Shown: piece after piece, positions 26,101 through 35,252 of the stretch
Layout: each line of letters begins with the position of its first letter
How positions within the stretch are numbered: the first letter of the stretch is position 1
Assembly (NCBI GenBank): GCA_945893365.1
Contig: CAMDED010000003.1
Location: forward strand, 1 to 64,000
Source: Candidatus Sulfopaludibacter sp. SbA3
GTDB taxonomy: Bacteria > Acidobacteriota > Terriglobia > Bryobacterales > Bryobacteraceae
Reading direction: 5' to 3'
Length of the DNA stretch: 64,000 bases
Translations under genes and position numbers: made by a program
The notes under the pieces: generated by a model
Databases searched by the model: none
What the model was told of the DNA's origin: nothing
Seen by the model: the letters and a program-made list of their open reading frames with translations, nothing else

Positions 26101-27639
26101 TTATTCGGAAACCAGGGAACCGCCCTCGAACTGTTCGATGCGGAAAATCACAAACTCGGCCGGTTTCGACGGTGAGACCCCAATCTCGGTGATCACCCGC
26201 CCCAATCTGACGGACTCGATCGGATTCGTTTCGGCATCGCATTTCACGTAAAACGCCTCTTCTTCATCGACGCCGACCAGAGCCCCCGCCAGCCATTGCA
26301 AGCGCAGGAAGGCCGTGACGTTGCGCGTGATGGCTTTCCACAACGAGGGATCGTTCGGCTCGAAAACCGTCCACAAGGTGCTCTCCTCAATGGATTCCTC
26401 AAGGAAAAGGAACAGCCGCCGGACGTTCAAATAGCGCCATTCCGGATCGCTGCTCACGGTCCGCGCGCCCCAAATGACGTTCCCCACGCCGGGGAAGCGG
26501 CGGATCACGTTGATCCCCTTGGGATTGAGCAATTCCTGATCGGTGTGACTGAAAGCCGCGCCCAAGCCCGAGACGCTTGCCAGCCGTCCATCCACTACGC
26601 CGGCCGGCGCCTTATGGACTCCGCGCAGTTGATCCGTGCGCGCGTATCGGCCCATCACCGCGCCCGACGGCGGCACGCGTACGAGCGATCCATCGCGTGG
26701 ATCGAGCACGTCGATCCACGGCGCGTACAGCGCCCCGTACTTCGAGTTCAGCGCGTTGCCGCCCGAATAGGCGCCCTGGGCCTGCTTGAAGTTCAGGACA
26801 TCCGGGGCGGTGACGGACATCTCCGGAGCATCCGCCACATAAAAGCAATCCTGGCGCGCCTCGCAGTACGACATGCCTTCGACGTGCACCTGGCGGTCGA
26901 CCGCGTCGGGAACGGCAATGATGTTGACTTCGTCGATTGAATCCAGTGCGTGCAGTCCCGTTGACGCCGCGGCGTTTCCGATGTAGTCGGTCGAAATCAA
27001 CCCGCTCAGTCCGTCGTTGCCAGCCGTAAGCGCCGCGGGTAGAACTGTTGCCACCGGCCTTCGCTGCGCGAAAGTCAGCACGGAACCGGCAGGAATCAGA
27101 TCGACAGCGCGAATGAGAGCCGAGCGCAGTTCGACGGCGACCGGAGCGTAGTCGAGCGAAACAGCGTCCATCGTAAGATTCGCGAGCAGTTCCACCTGCG
27201 CCCCGGACCGAAACACGGTCAGCGAGAAACGGTCGGGCGCCGTCAGGGCGATTCCCACCGTCAAAGCGTCGCCCCAGGCGCCCGGCGACGACGCTGTGAT
27301 ACGAAGCGCAGGGATGGGATCCGCGTTCTGGAACGTGTTGCCGCTCGCGATGGCCGCCGGGGTTGTGGGCGCCGTATAGTGGCTGGTTCGCACGATCCAG
27401 CACGAGGAGCCGCCCTCGTCGAAAAACGCCTTGACCGCGAACGCCAGGTAACCATCGTTGATCGGCCCGCCAAAAGTGCGGACGAATTCGCCGTAATTGT
27501 TGACGGCCGTCGCCAATCCCAACGGCCCGCGCTCGGCATGCCCGACAAAGCCGCCGACGGAAGTTCCGACGGCTTGAATCGGCTTGATGCCGGACGACAA
27601 CTCCTCCATGAAAACCGCCGGCGAAAGATATTCAGCCAT
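26101..27639 (-). CDS. Contractile sheath protein (Afp2/3-type)
   Basis: 512 aa, the shortest sheath. The N-terminus YLSPAVFMEELSSGIKPIQA and VGGFVGHAERGPLGLA and the C-terminal RTVSSDPEWRYLNVRRLFLF, FEPNDPSLWKAITRNVTAFL, YVKCDAETNPIES and ITEIGVSPSKPAEFVIFRI are diagnostic of Phage_sheath_1 proteins. The conserved C-terminal strand forms the sheath mesh. Ribosome site GAGGAG about 9 bases before ATG. The sequence is close to the upstream 694-aa sheath in its C-terminal third, which suggests duplication. Confidence 0.92.
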   Translation of the reverse strand: MAEYLSPAVFMEELSSGIKPIQAVGTSVGGFVGHAERGPLGLATAVNNYGEFVRTFGGPINDGYLAFAVKAFFDEGGSSCWIVRTSHYTAPTTPAAIASGNTFQNADPIPALRITASSPGAWGDALTVGIALTAPDRFSLTVFRSGAQVELLANLTMDAVSLDYAPVAVELRSALIRAVDLIPAGSVLTFAQRRPVATVLPAALTAGNDGLSGLISTDYIGNAAASTGLHALDSIDEVNIIAVPDAVDRQVHVEGMSYCEARQDCFYVADAPEMSVTAPDVLNFKQAQGAYSGGNALNSKYGALYAPWIDVLDPRDGSLVRVPPSGAVMGRYARTDQLRGVHKAPAGVVDGRLASVSGLGAAFSHTDQELLNPKGINVIRRFPGVGNVIWGARTVSSDPEWRYLNVRRLFLFLEESIEESTLWTVFEPNDPSLWKAITRNVTAFLRLQWLAGALVGVDEEEAFYVKCDAETNPIESVRLGRVITEIGVSPSKPAEFVIFRIEQFEGGSLVSE

Positions 27640-27660
27640 TTTGTGTAGCTCCTCGGTGAC

Positions 27661-29745
27661 CTAGGCTTGGAGTCCGGCGAACTGCCGGATTCGGAACACG
27701 ACGAACTCAGCCGGCCGCGACGGCGCGACTCCAATCTCGGTGACCACCTGTCCGGCGTCCCTCACCTCTTGCGGATTCGTCTCGGCGTTGCAGCGCACGA
27801 AGAACGCTTGCTCTTCGCTTTCGCCCACCAGCTTGCCTTCGAGCCACTGAATTCGTAGAAAGGCTTTGATTGTGCGCTCTATGGTCTTCCATAGCGATGG
27901 GTCGTTGGGTTCGAAAACCACCCACTGGGTTCCTGTCTCGATCGAACGCTCCAGAAAAATGAACAGCCGCCGAATGCTGACTTGCTGCCAAAGCGGGTCC
28001 GCTGATATGGTGCGCGAGCCCCACACCACGATCCCCTCGCGCAGATTGCGGATCGCGTTGATATTTTCCGGATAAAGGATGTCGTTCTCTCCGCGCGTTA
28101 CCAGATGCGAGGTGCCGGCCGCCACGCCCAAAATGCCGACATCGGTGCCAGCGGGCGCTTTGTGAACCCCGCGTCTCCCGTCGCTGCGGGCGTAGACGCC
28201 TGCCACGGCGCCGGAAGGCGGGACGCTTATCCTCTGGCCGCTTAGCGCGTCGTCGATTCGAATCCACGGAAAGTAAATCCCGGCGTAGCTCGAGCTGAAG
28301 TTGGCGCGGAAGGTGCGGACCGTCTGTACGGGATCGGCCCCCGGAGGCGGCGGGTCGATGATGTAGAACATGTCCCGCCGGTTCTCGACCCAGGCGATCA
28401 CCTGCGAAGTCAGCGTCACCTGATGGGTCAGCGGATTGGGCACTGCCACCGAGATGATCCGCGAGGGCGGCGCCACGAGAATGCTGGCGTCCTCGATCGA
28501 GTCCAGGGCGTGCAGGCCGTTCTGGACCAAACCGCTGCCCACGAAGTCGCTCACGGACAGATTGGTGAGGCCGTCGTTTGGAGCGCCCGCAAGCGCGGTG
28601 AATGCCACATTCGGCACCACAATGTTGTCTGCCGTGGCGGCGCTCGGCTCGCTGGCCACGATAAACTGCGACGCCCCGCTCTCCGGTCCCAGCCGGTCGT
28701 TGACGAAGTCGGCCGCATTGGTGGCGGCCAGGGACAGATTTTCGTGCGTTTCGATTACGTCGCCGTTCAACCGTACCCTCAGGGTGAAATCCCGGGCGTA
28801 GACGCTGGTCGCCGCGAGCGGCAGCGCGGGCAGGGCCAGGGGCGCCGCGACGGGCGCGATCACGGCCCGCATGGCGGGGTTCCCGCCCACAGAGGTCACT
28901 CCAACGGACAACACCACCACCAGCGCTTGGGCGACCGCAAAGTGGATGGCGCTGCCGGGCGTGAGGCCCGCCACGCTGTCGAACACCATCGCCCCGGCAG
29001 CAGGCGGATTGGTCACGTTCAGATCGAGCGGCGCCGCCAGGTCCGTCGCCGTCATCAGTCTAAAATCGGGAGCGAACGCCGCCGTCCCATCCGCAATGGT
29101 TCGGACCGAGGGCGCGCCACCTTCCGTCAGGGGTCCCGCGAAGGCCACGGATCGCGTGGCGGCATCCGCGCTCGCCACCACCCCGGCGATTTCATGCACC
29201 AGGTACAGCACCGATCCCGGCACTACGTCTGTATTGGGCGCCAGATCGATGAACGTCGCGTTTCCCGCGGCGATCGTCGCGGCCAGGGGGATCCGGAACT
29301 TGCTGGAGGAAACGACTTGCACCTGCAACGTCGTGCCCCACAGACCTGGACTGATGGCGGCCACCCTTAGGGCGTTTGCTACGGCCGCTCCCCCCAATTG
29401 CTGGCCGCTGAAATTCGCGGTCGCCGGGGCCGCCGTTAGCGTTGTGGCGTCGTCAATGTTGGTGTAGTGCGCTACCCGCACGATGTAACAACGCGTTCCG
29501 CCAAGGTCGAAGAAATGGTGCACGGAGTGGTAGAGATAGTGTTCGATCGCACCCGGAACGATGCGCAGGGGCCCGCCAAAGCGTTTGACGAACTCTCCAA
29601 AACTGGTCACGAGCGTCGCGCGGCCGACGGGTCCCCTCTCGGTGACGCCGACGAACGCCGCCGTCGAGGTCGACACGCCGGGAATCGGACGGGCTCCCGT
29701 AGACCGCTCTTCCACGTAAACGGATGGAGCGAGATAGGTGGGCAT
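27661..29745 (-). CDS. Contractile sheath protein with large inserted domain
   Basis: 694 aa. It begins YLAPSVYVEERSTGARPIPG and ends with RTISADPLWQQVSIRRLFIF, FEPNDPSLWKTIERTIKAFL, FVRCNAETNPQE and VVTEIGVAPSRPAEFVVFRI, the sheath core. An insert of roughly 180 residues rich in Ala, Val and Thr (about 100-380) is probably an outward beta-domain. ATG follows TAACCC, with AAGGAGG upstream. It is the first structural gene of the operon and gives the three-sheath set known from Afp2-4. Confidence 0.92.
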   Translation of the reverse strand: MPTYLAPSVYVEERSTGARPIPGVSTSTAAFVGVTERGPVGRATLVTSFGEFVKRFGGPLRIVPGAIEHYLYHSVHHFFDLGGTRCYIVRVAHYTNIDDATTLTAAPATANFSGQQLGGAAVANALRVAAISPGLWGTTLQVQVVSSSKFRIPLAATIAAGNATFIDLAPNTDVVPGSVLYLVHEIAGVVASADAATRSVAFAGPLTEGGAPSVRTIADGTAAFAPDFRLMTATDLAAPLDLNVTNPPAAGAMVFDSVAGLTPGSAIHFAVAQALVVVLSVGVTSVGGNPAMRAVIAPVAAPLALPALPLAATSVYARDFTLRVRLNGDVIETHENLSLAATNAADFVNDRLGPESGASQFIVASEPSAATADNIVVPNVAFTALAGAPNDGLTNLSVSDFVGSGLVQNGLHALDSIEDASILVAPPSRIISVAVPNPLTHQVTLTSQVIAWVENRRDMFYIIDPPPPGADPVQTVRTFRANFSSSYAGIYFPWIRIDDALSGQRISVPPSGAVAGVYARSDGRRGVHKAPAGTDVGILGVAAGTSHLVTRGENDILYPENINAIRNLREGIVVWGSRTISADPLWQQVSIRRLFIFLERSIETGTQWVVFEPNDPSLWKTIERTIKAFLRIQWLEGKLVGESEEQAFFVRCNAETNPQEVRDAGQVVTEIGVAPSRPAEFVVFRIRQFAGLQA

Positions 29746-29748
29746 GGG

Positions 29749-30216
29749 TTACTTGGCCTCCTTTGTCGGCGGGACAACTGGGCGTCCGGCGGGGATGCGT
29801 TCCGGCGTCGGTCTCTCAGCGGCAGCCGGCGCCTGTTCCGCGACGGGCGTAGTCGCCGCCTTCACTACGGGTTCCGCGGGGGACGAATCCACCGCCTCTA
29901 CCGCGGGCCCGGGTGAGGACGCTTTCGGACCAGTTTCGTCTCCCGAATCGGGAGGAGCATCGGGAACGTGTTCCTTCTCCTCAGCCGGCGCCGAGGAAAC
30001 CAAACCGCTTTCCACCATCCGCCGGAGCTCAATGCTGCCGAGCCAAGCCTTGGGCAATTCCACATGCTCGCCAGGAGAGAGGCGAACGGTTCCCCGCGGG
30101 CCACGGAATAGCAGTGGGCGGCGGCAACTGTTCCGAATGACCACGTGTGGAATGCCCTTCGGAGCCTCCGCCGCAGTCTTAAGCGTCCCTGTGTCCACGG
30201 TCTCCCGCTCATCCAT
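29749..30216 (-). CDS. Small eCIS-associated protein with Pro/Ala-rich tail
   Basis: 155 aa. A folded N-terminal part of about 75 residues (KGIPHVVIRNSCRRPLLFRG, GTVRLSPGEHVELPKAWLGS) looks like a small beta-rich domain. The remaining half is Pro, Ala, Glu and Ser-rich and probably disordered. No family is recognised. ATG with AGGAG about 9 bases upstream; it ends 3 bases before the first sheath ATG. A role as sheath accessory is a guess from position only. Confidence 0.6.
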   Translation of the reverse strand: MDERETVDTGTLKTAAEAPKGIPHVVIRNSCRRPLLFRGPRGTVRLSPGEHVELPKAWLGSIELRRMVESGLVSSAPAEEKEHVPDAPPDSGDETGPKASSPGPAVEAVDSSPAEPVVKAATTPVAEQAPAAAERPTPERIPAGRPVVPPTKEAK

Positions 30217-30267
30217 AACTTAAACTCCTACTGAACTCCCGTGCTCGAAGTGCCGTTGGCGCGATCA

Positions 30268-31188
30268 TCAACTCCGCACCAGCGAGACAAGTTGAAAACT
30301 CCGCTCAGCCGTCTGTACCGGAATCGTCGGCGTTTGCGAAACATAGCCTGGACGCGAAACATCCAGGGTCAAGGAGGCGACCGGCGTCGCCGGCGAATAA
30401 TAGAAGACCGCGTCGCCGCGCGCGTTTGTTCGGAGGGTACGTGACGCATCCGTCCCGATCAGAAAGGGAGTGGTCGCGCCGGGTGGGGGCGGAGTGGGCA
30501 GACTGGCCTGAAACAGAGTCACGCCGCCCACATTCACCGGAGTTACCGGCGCCGCATTCACCGCGGTGATCCGGACCTGTGCGTCCTCGATAGGTGGAGC
30601 GCCTGCGGTGTTCTCGACGACACGCAACGCAGCCTGCGTCGTTCCGGGCGGAAACGGGTAATAGGGGCCTGGACGAAATACCAGGCGATTGCTTCGAACG
30701 ATCCGCAGAATCTGAGGTGCCGCGAGTCCGGCGGCAGAGGTCAATTCAGCCTCTTGCACGTCGTTGCCTTCTAACGCGGCCGCCAGCGTCGTCGTGAATC
30801 CGCCTTCTCCCAACACCGGCGCACCCAGTGCGATCGGAGGCAGAAACTCGATCGAGGCGAACGTTACGCGGCTGGCGTTGACGCCCGTGATCACCACGTG
30901 TATCTCATCCTCGCCAGGCGGCCGAATCTCCACCGGACCGGGACCGGGCCAGGGAACCAGCAGTTCGCGCGGCTGAAATTCGGGACCGGCGAGATCGATC
31001 CGGTAGTCGGGGGGCGAGGGCGTCAGGTTCGCGAACACGAAGTGACCGTCTTCTTTTTGAGCCGCGCGGCGGGGGGGATTCCGTAGCGTGGCGCGGAAAC
31101 GGCGCGGGCTGAGGTCCTGCCGCGTAAACCCGTCGGCCGCGCGGCCAAAAAAGGCCAGCCTTCGCTCTCTGTTCTCGAAGGGCGTCAT
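30268..31188 (-). CDS. Beta-rich accessory protein with a carboxypeptidase-regulatory-like end, eCIS operon
   Basis: 306 aa. No signal peptide: it begins TPFENRERRLAFFGRAADGF. Several predicted beta-sandwich units follow; the last 90 residues (RTLRTNARGDAVFYYSPATP, LTLDVSRPGYVSQTPTIPVQ) resemble carboxypeptidase regulatory-like or Big-type repeats with the typical N.RG.A pattern. ATG overlaps the stop of the first operon gene (ATGA). A surface or fibre-like role is inferred from fold type; the family is not identified. Confidence 0.6.
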   Translation of the reverse strand: MTPFENRERRLAFFGRAADGFTRQDLSPRRFRATLRNPPRRAAQKEDGHFVFANLTPSPPDYRIDLAGPEFQPRELLVPWPGPGPVEIRPPGEDEIHVVITGVNASRVTFASIEFLPPIALGAPVLGEGGFTTTLAAALEGNDVQEAELTSAAGLAAPQILRIVRSNRLVFRPGPYYPFPPGTTQAALRVVENTAGAPPIEDAQVRITAVNAAPVTPVNVGGVTLFQASLPTPPPPGATTPFLIGTDASRTLRTNARGDAVFYYSPATPVASLTLDVSRPGYVSQTPTIPVQTAERSFQLVSLVRS

Positions 31189-31583
31189 ACTCCGTCCCTT
31201 TTCCGATTCGCCCCGATGATTTCAACAGCGCCACGAGGCCGGGCCGCCGACGCCACAGCGGCAGCCAGATCTTCCGGTGAGAGCTCGCCTAACGCCTCGA
31301 TCCGCGGCGCTAATTCCAGCAACAGCGCCTCGGACGCATTTTGCCGCAGTGCGATGACCCGCAAGCGTGGCGTCTCCCATAGCAACTTCGTCCCCTCCTC
31401 AGCCAGCGAGCCTTCCTGAAGCGACGTCACGACCACGTCGGCCTTGTGCGACTCGGCGGCCTGCCGCCATCGCTCCCTCGGTCCATACTCGGCGTTCACC
31501 TCAAACTGCTTTAACCGCAGGACGCCTGCGACGACATCGGCGAGCATCGCGGGCAAGTTCCAAAGAAGAACCGAAACAGTCAA
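31185..31583 (-). CDS. Receiver-like protein, first gene of the eCIS operon
   Basis: 132 aa. The TTG start at 31583 is supported by AGGAGG 8 bases upstream. The pattern of alternating beta and alpha segments (VSVLLWNLPAMLADVVAGVL; KADVVVTSLQEGS; PRLRVIALRQNASEALLLEL; IEALGELSPEDLAAAVASAA) resembles a response-regulator receiver fold. The usual acidic pocket at the end of strand 1 is absent (LLWN), so it is probably not phosphorylated. There is no output domain. It may be a regulatory or scaffold protein for the operon. Its 3' end overlaps the next gene by 4 bases. Confidence 0.6.
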   Translation of the reverse strand: MTVSVLLWNLPAMLADVVAGVLRLKQFEVNAEYGPRERWRQAAESHKADVVVTSLQEGSLAEEGTKLLWETPRLRVIALRQNASEALLLELAPRIEALGELSPEDLAAAVASAARPRGAVEIIGANRKRDGV

Positions 31584-31655
31584 ATGCTGCCCTCCTGGCA
31601 GATCCTACACGAGTATAAGAGCGGAGAGCGCCGCGCGACATGCATCTGGAGGTTC
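31584..31655 (-). promoter_or_regulatory. Leader and possible promoter of the eCIS operon
   Basis: Minus strand. AGGAGG lies 8 bases before the TTG start. About 25 bases further up is TATACT (in CTCTTATACTCG), an acceptable -10 box, but no -35 at 16-18 bases is evident because that stretch is very GC-rich. The hairpin with T-run (31,656-31,685) stands just upstream of this box. Either the promoter lies here, after the terminator, or transcription arrives from further up and must pass the hairpin. Confidence 0.35.
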
Positions 31656-31685
31656 AAAAAAGATCCAGGCGGGGAACTGGATCTT
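31656..31685 (-). terminator. Intrinsic terminator-like hairpin upstream of the eCIS operon
   Basis: On the minus strand AAGATCCAG (31685-31677) pairs with CTGGATCTT (31668-31660) around an 8-base loop and continues into a run of T (31661-31656). The 9-bp stem and T-run make a good Rho-independent terminator, about 75 bases before the first eCIS start codon. It faces the same way as the operon, so it either insulates the operon from upstream transcription or acts as an attenuator. Confidence 0.65.
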
Positions 31686-31860
31686 AAGATTCAGGCAGGG
31701 AGGCGCAACTCCGGCCGCACGTCTCGAAGCCACACAAGCGGAGGATGGATCCGGAGCCGGCCTGGTTCAGGAACAAGCTAGCGTAGCTACTTTCCGGCGC
31801 AAAATTCCTGACATAAGTTTCTTGTTTTCACGAGGCGCCGATCTGCCGGCGTGCTTGGTG

Positions 31861-31989
31861 GAGCAGTCCTACGTGGATGAGGGAGCAGAGGCCTACGAAA
31901 AGCGCTACCAGGAGCGTCACATCGGAAGCTTGGCCGCTGCCGCCCAAGATCTCGGCTACCAGCCTACGCCAAAAGCCACCGAGGCCTGA
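31861..31989 (+). pseudogene. Transposase C-terminal remnant
   Basis: The last 42 codons before the TGA at 31,987-31,989 read EQSYVDEGAEAYEKRYQERH and IGSLAAAAQDLGYQPTPKAT, the style of C-terminal tails of several insertion-sequence transposases (YVD.G...YE.RY..R..). The frame upstream is open but shows no transposase similarity and runs antisense into the first eCIS gene, so only a truncated tail is left. The IS family cannot be named securely. No terminal inverted repeats are visible. The following 31,990-32,262 stretch has no supported gene. Confidence 0.45.
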
Positions 31990-32262
31990 CTCTCCATCGT
32001 TCGAGCAGACAGTCACAGACCAGCCGCGCGGGCACGAGAAGGCGTGAAAAGAACGCAATTCCGGCCGAACGCTGTTTTCGGTACTCGTGAGCACTCCCTT
32101 GTCTGGTCAATGGGCTCGGTCAAGCCGCTCGTATCGACAAACGGTTTCGAATCCCCGGAAAGAGCACTCCGCACACCGCTTGTGTTCGGTTTCTGTAGCG
32201 AATTGAACGCTGGCTGAGAGAGCGGGACTGGCCACGCAAACACTTCTCAATCATGAACTGAT

Positions 32263-33096
32263 CTACCGCGCGGGTCCGAAAATAATGTCGATGGCAAACT
32301 GCTGCACGAGCGGATCCACGTCGATGACAATCTTGTCCGCCACCGCCGGCACGTTCGCGGTCGCGGTCGCTTTTACGCTCACGACCGCCGTCTCTCCGCC
32401 TTTCACTTCCGTCCGATCCAGAGAGATGGAAATCCCCTCCCTCCCGGCGTGCCGCATTTTGAGTGTAATGGAGCCGGGCAGGTTGTTCTTGATCCTAATC
32501 TCCTCCGAACCCGCCTGACCCGCGATGAAATGAATGGATTCCTTGTCCACGCGCACCTGATCGCGAAGCGCGTTAACGGTCGGACCCTTGGACAAATCCG
32601 GCATGCCCGGCGGCGCCGGCGCAGCGGCGGAGGCCGGACCGGCCTTCATGACGCCGAAAGGGGTCAGGGTCCCCTTCGTTTCTTCCACATACCAAAACCA
32701 CTTTCCGTCCACAATTTTCCACTGGCTTGCCGCGGCAACTTTCACCGGCTTCCCGGCGAAACCGGGCATCATGATATACATCTCGCAGGCGACCGTGGCT
32801 CTGGCTTTGGTAAACGCGTCTGAGTACGTGATCTTGATAATCTCGAAATTCAGGTACTTGGGCTTGTTGCCCGCGAAGAAGAAATCCTTCGAATCCTCAG
32901 CTACAACTTCGTCGGCTCTCCGGGGTTTGCCGTCGACGTGAGCCTGGTAGAATTCCGCAATCCGCGCCCGCAGCGCCTGATCCACGTCCGGCGGCGCCTT
33001 CTCAAAAAGCTCGGCTGGAATCTGTCCCAGGACCGGTGAAATCGAAGCCATTAGGCTCGCGGCCAGAGCCGCGGACAACACCCGAACTCTCGACAT
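32263..33096 (-). CDS. Secreted protein of unknown function
   Basis: About 277 aa from ATG at 33096, chosen because AGAGG stands 7 bases upstream; ATGs at 33102 and 33111 are also in frame. Signal peptide with cleavage near SPVLG-QIP. The middle (about residues 20-140) resembles an NTF2/DUF4440-like or small alpha-beta domain with aromatic strands (WKIVDGKWFWYVEE). The last 90 residues form a beta-sandwich of DUF1573/Ig-type (FIAGQAGSEEIRIKNNLPGS, GGETAVVSVKATA). Probably periplasmic. It is divergent from the MscS-type gene with almost no gap, so the two control regions must overlap the neighbouring coding ends. Confidence 0.7.
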   Translation of the reverse strand: MSRVRVLSAALAASLMASISPVLGQIPAELFEKAPPDVDQALRARIAEFYQAHVDGKPRRADEVVAEDSKDFFFAGNKPKYLNFEIIKITYSDAFTKARATVACEMYIMMPGFAGKPVKVAAASQWKIVDGKWFWYVEETKGTLTPFGVMKAGPASAAAPAPPGMPDLSKGPTVNALRDQVRVDKESIHFIAGQAGSEEIRIKNNLPGSITLKMRHAGREGISISLDRTEVKGGETAVVSVKATATANVPAVADKIVIDVDPLVQQFAIDIIFGPAR

Positions 33097-33117
33097 TGCC
33101 ATGCCTCTCATTGTACA

Positions 33118-34632
33118 GTGACGAAAGTGCCCGCGCAGCTTTGGCCGTTACTCACGGTTGTCGTCCTGGGCGCGATCGGTCTCGCGAAATGGACGAAGGT
33201 CGACCGGCGGCGAGTCTCGGCGATCTGGGCGTTCGCAACGGCAGCCGTCCTGACGGGTGCTGTCTCGATGCTGCCCGCACTCGATCCGCCGCAGGCTCGC
33301 GTGGCGGCCGAGGTGTCGCGCGCTTTTTGCGAGATTGCCGCCATCCAGTTCGCGAGCCTTCTCCTGATGCAGGTAATCCTGCGCCGCTTCGCCTTGCCGA
33401 GGATCGCGAGCGACTTGTTCGCGGGCCTTGGATATCTGCTGGTGCTCCTGAATCTGCTTGCGCGCCTTGGAGTCAATGTGACGGGGCTGATCGCCACTTC
33501 AGCCGTGTTTACTGCTGTGATCGGTTTCGGTCTTCAGGATCTGCTTGGGAACCTGGCTGGCGGTCTGTCGCTGCAGGTGGAGCGGAGCATTCGTCAGGGC
33601 GACTGGATCAAGACGGACCTTGGCGTGGGCCAGGTGCGCATGGTCCGCATCCGGCATACCGCGATCGAAACCCCCGATGGAGATACGATCCTCATCCCGA
33701 ATAGCATGCTCACCAGGCAACCGGTCACGGTTATTGGAAGGCTGCCGGGCGAAACGCCATCGACGCCCCACCATCGCAAGCTGATCGCGTTTTCGGTTGA
33801 GTACCGCCACAGCCCGGCGCGCGTGATTGAGGTGGTCGAAGAAGCGCTTTCCTCGTCGCCGATCGAAGGGATGTCGGACCAGCCGGCGCCCCGCTGCGTG
33901 ATTGTCGATTACCGCCCGCAGGATGTCCTCTACGGCGTCCTGGTCTGGCTGACACGGCCCGGAATCGAGATCGTGGATACTTCGGTCGTTCGAACGCGCA
34001 TCTACTACGCGCTCACGCGCAGCGGCATCCCGCTAACCCCCATTCCCCAGGCGATTCACCTCGAGGACGGCGGCGGGACGGGTTACGCTCGCCTCGACGA
34101 CGAGCGCGCGGGCCGCCAGGCGCTCGCCAGGATCCCCATTTTTCAGTCTCTGACGGCGGACGAGAACCGCGCGGTGTGGAGTATGCTGGAGCGCCTGCGA
34201 TTCGCGCCCGGCGAGTACATTCTCCACGAGGGGGACGATGGGGACTCGCTCTACATTTTGGAACGCGGGCAAGTGAAGGTGACGCTGGCGAATGGCGGCG
34301 CTCCGCGCGAGCTCGCAATGCTGCACCCAGGCCAGTTTTTCGGCGAGATGTCCTTACTTACCGGAGAGCGCCGCTCGGCGAACGTGATCGCCGTGGACGA
34401 AGTGGAGTGCCACCGGCTGAAAAAGAGCGATTTCAAGAAGGTGCTGGACCGGCGCCACGAGCTCGCGGAAGAGATTTCACTCGTGCTGGCCGCCCGTCAA
34501 GCGGGCCTTGAGGATGCCCGGCGTTCGATCGCCGAAGAGTCCCTCGCGGCTTCAAACACGCATGATCGGGACTTGCTCGCGCGCATCAGACGCTTCTTTG
34601 GCCTTACCGGTTCCGCCAGCGCCAAGAGCTAA
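33118..34632 (+). CDS. MscS-family channel with C-terminal cyclic-nucleotide-binding domain
   Basis: 504 aa, GTG start without a clear ribosome site. Hydrophobic helices lie at about residues 7-25, 38-56, 72-90 and 95-118, then the pore-lining MscS helix TAVIGFGLQDLLGNLAGGL (about 136-154) and the beta-domain with QVERSIRQGDWI, HTAIETPDGDTILIPNSM. From about 340 to 455 there is a cNMP-binding fold: FAPGEYILHEGDDGDSLYIL, GQFFGEMSLLTGERRSANV, the last being the phosphate-binding cassette. The layout is that of bCNG-type channels, in which cAMP or cGMP gates an MscS pore that has often lost tension sensing. Inner membrane. Confidence in the fusion is high. Confidence 0.9.
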   Translation: MTKVPAQLWPLLTVVVLGAIGLAKWTKVDRRRVSAIWAFATAAVLTGAVSMLPALDPPQARVAAEVSRAFCEIAAIQFASLLLMQVILRRFALPRIASDLFAGLGYLLVLLNLLARLGVNVTGLIATSAVFTAVIGFGLQDLLGNLAGGLSLQVERSIRQGDWIKTDLGVGQVRMVRIRHTAIETPDGDTILIPNSMLTRQPVTVIGRLPGETPSTPHHRKLIAFSVEYRHSPARVIEVVEEALSSSPIEGMSDQPAPRCVIVDYRPQDVLYGVLVWLTRPGIEIVDTSVVRTRIYYALTRSGIPLTPIPQAIHLEDGGGTGYARLDDERAGRQALARIPIFQSLTADENRAVWSMLERLRFAPGEYILHEGDDGDSLYILERGQVKVTLANGGAPRELAMLHPGQFFGEMSLLTGERRSANVIAVDEVECHRLKKSDFKKVLDRRHELAEEISLVLAARQAGLEDARRSIAEESLAASNTHDRDLLARIRRFFGLTGSASAKS

Positions 34633-34678
34633 AGCGGGACGCGGTTGTGCTAACATTAAGCAAATCGCGGCAAGCTAC

Positions 34679-35252
<574 letters not shown>

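Noticed and set aside
31444-31860. Plus-strand frame before the transposase-like tail
   Set aside because: Runs antisense to the first eCIS gene and has no transposase similarity; only the last 43 codons look like a protein fragment.
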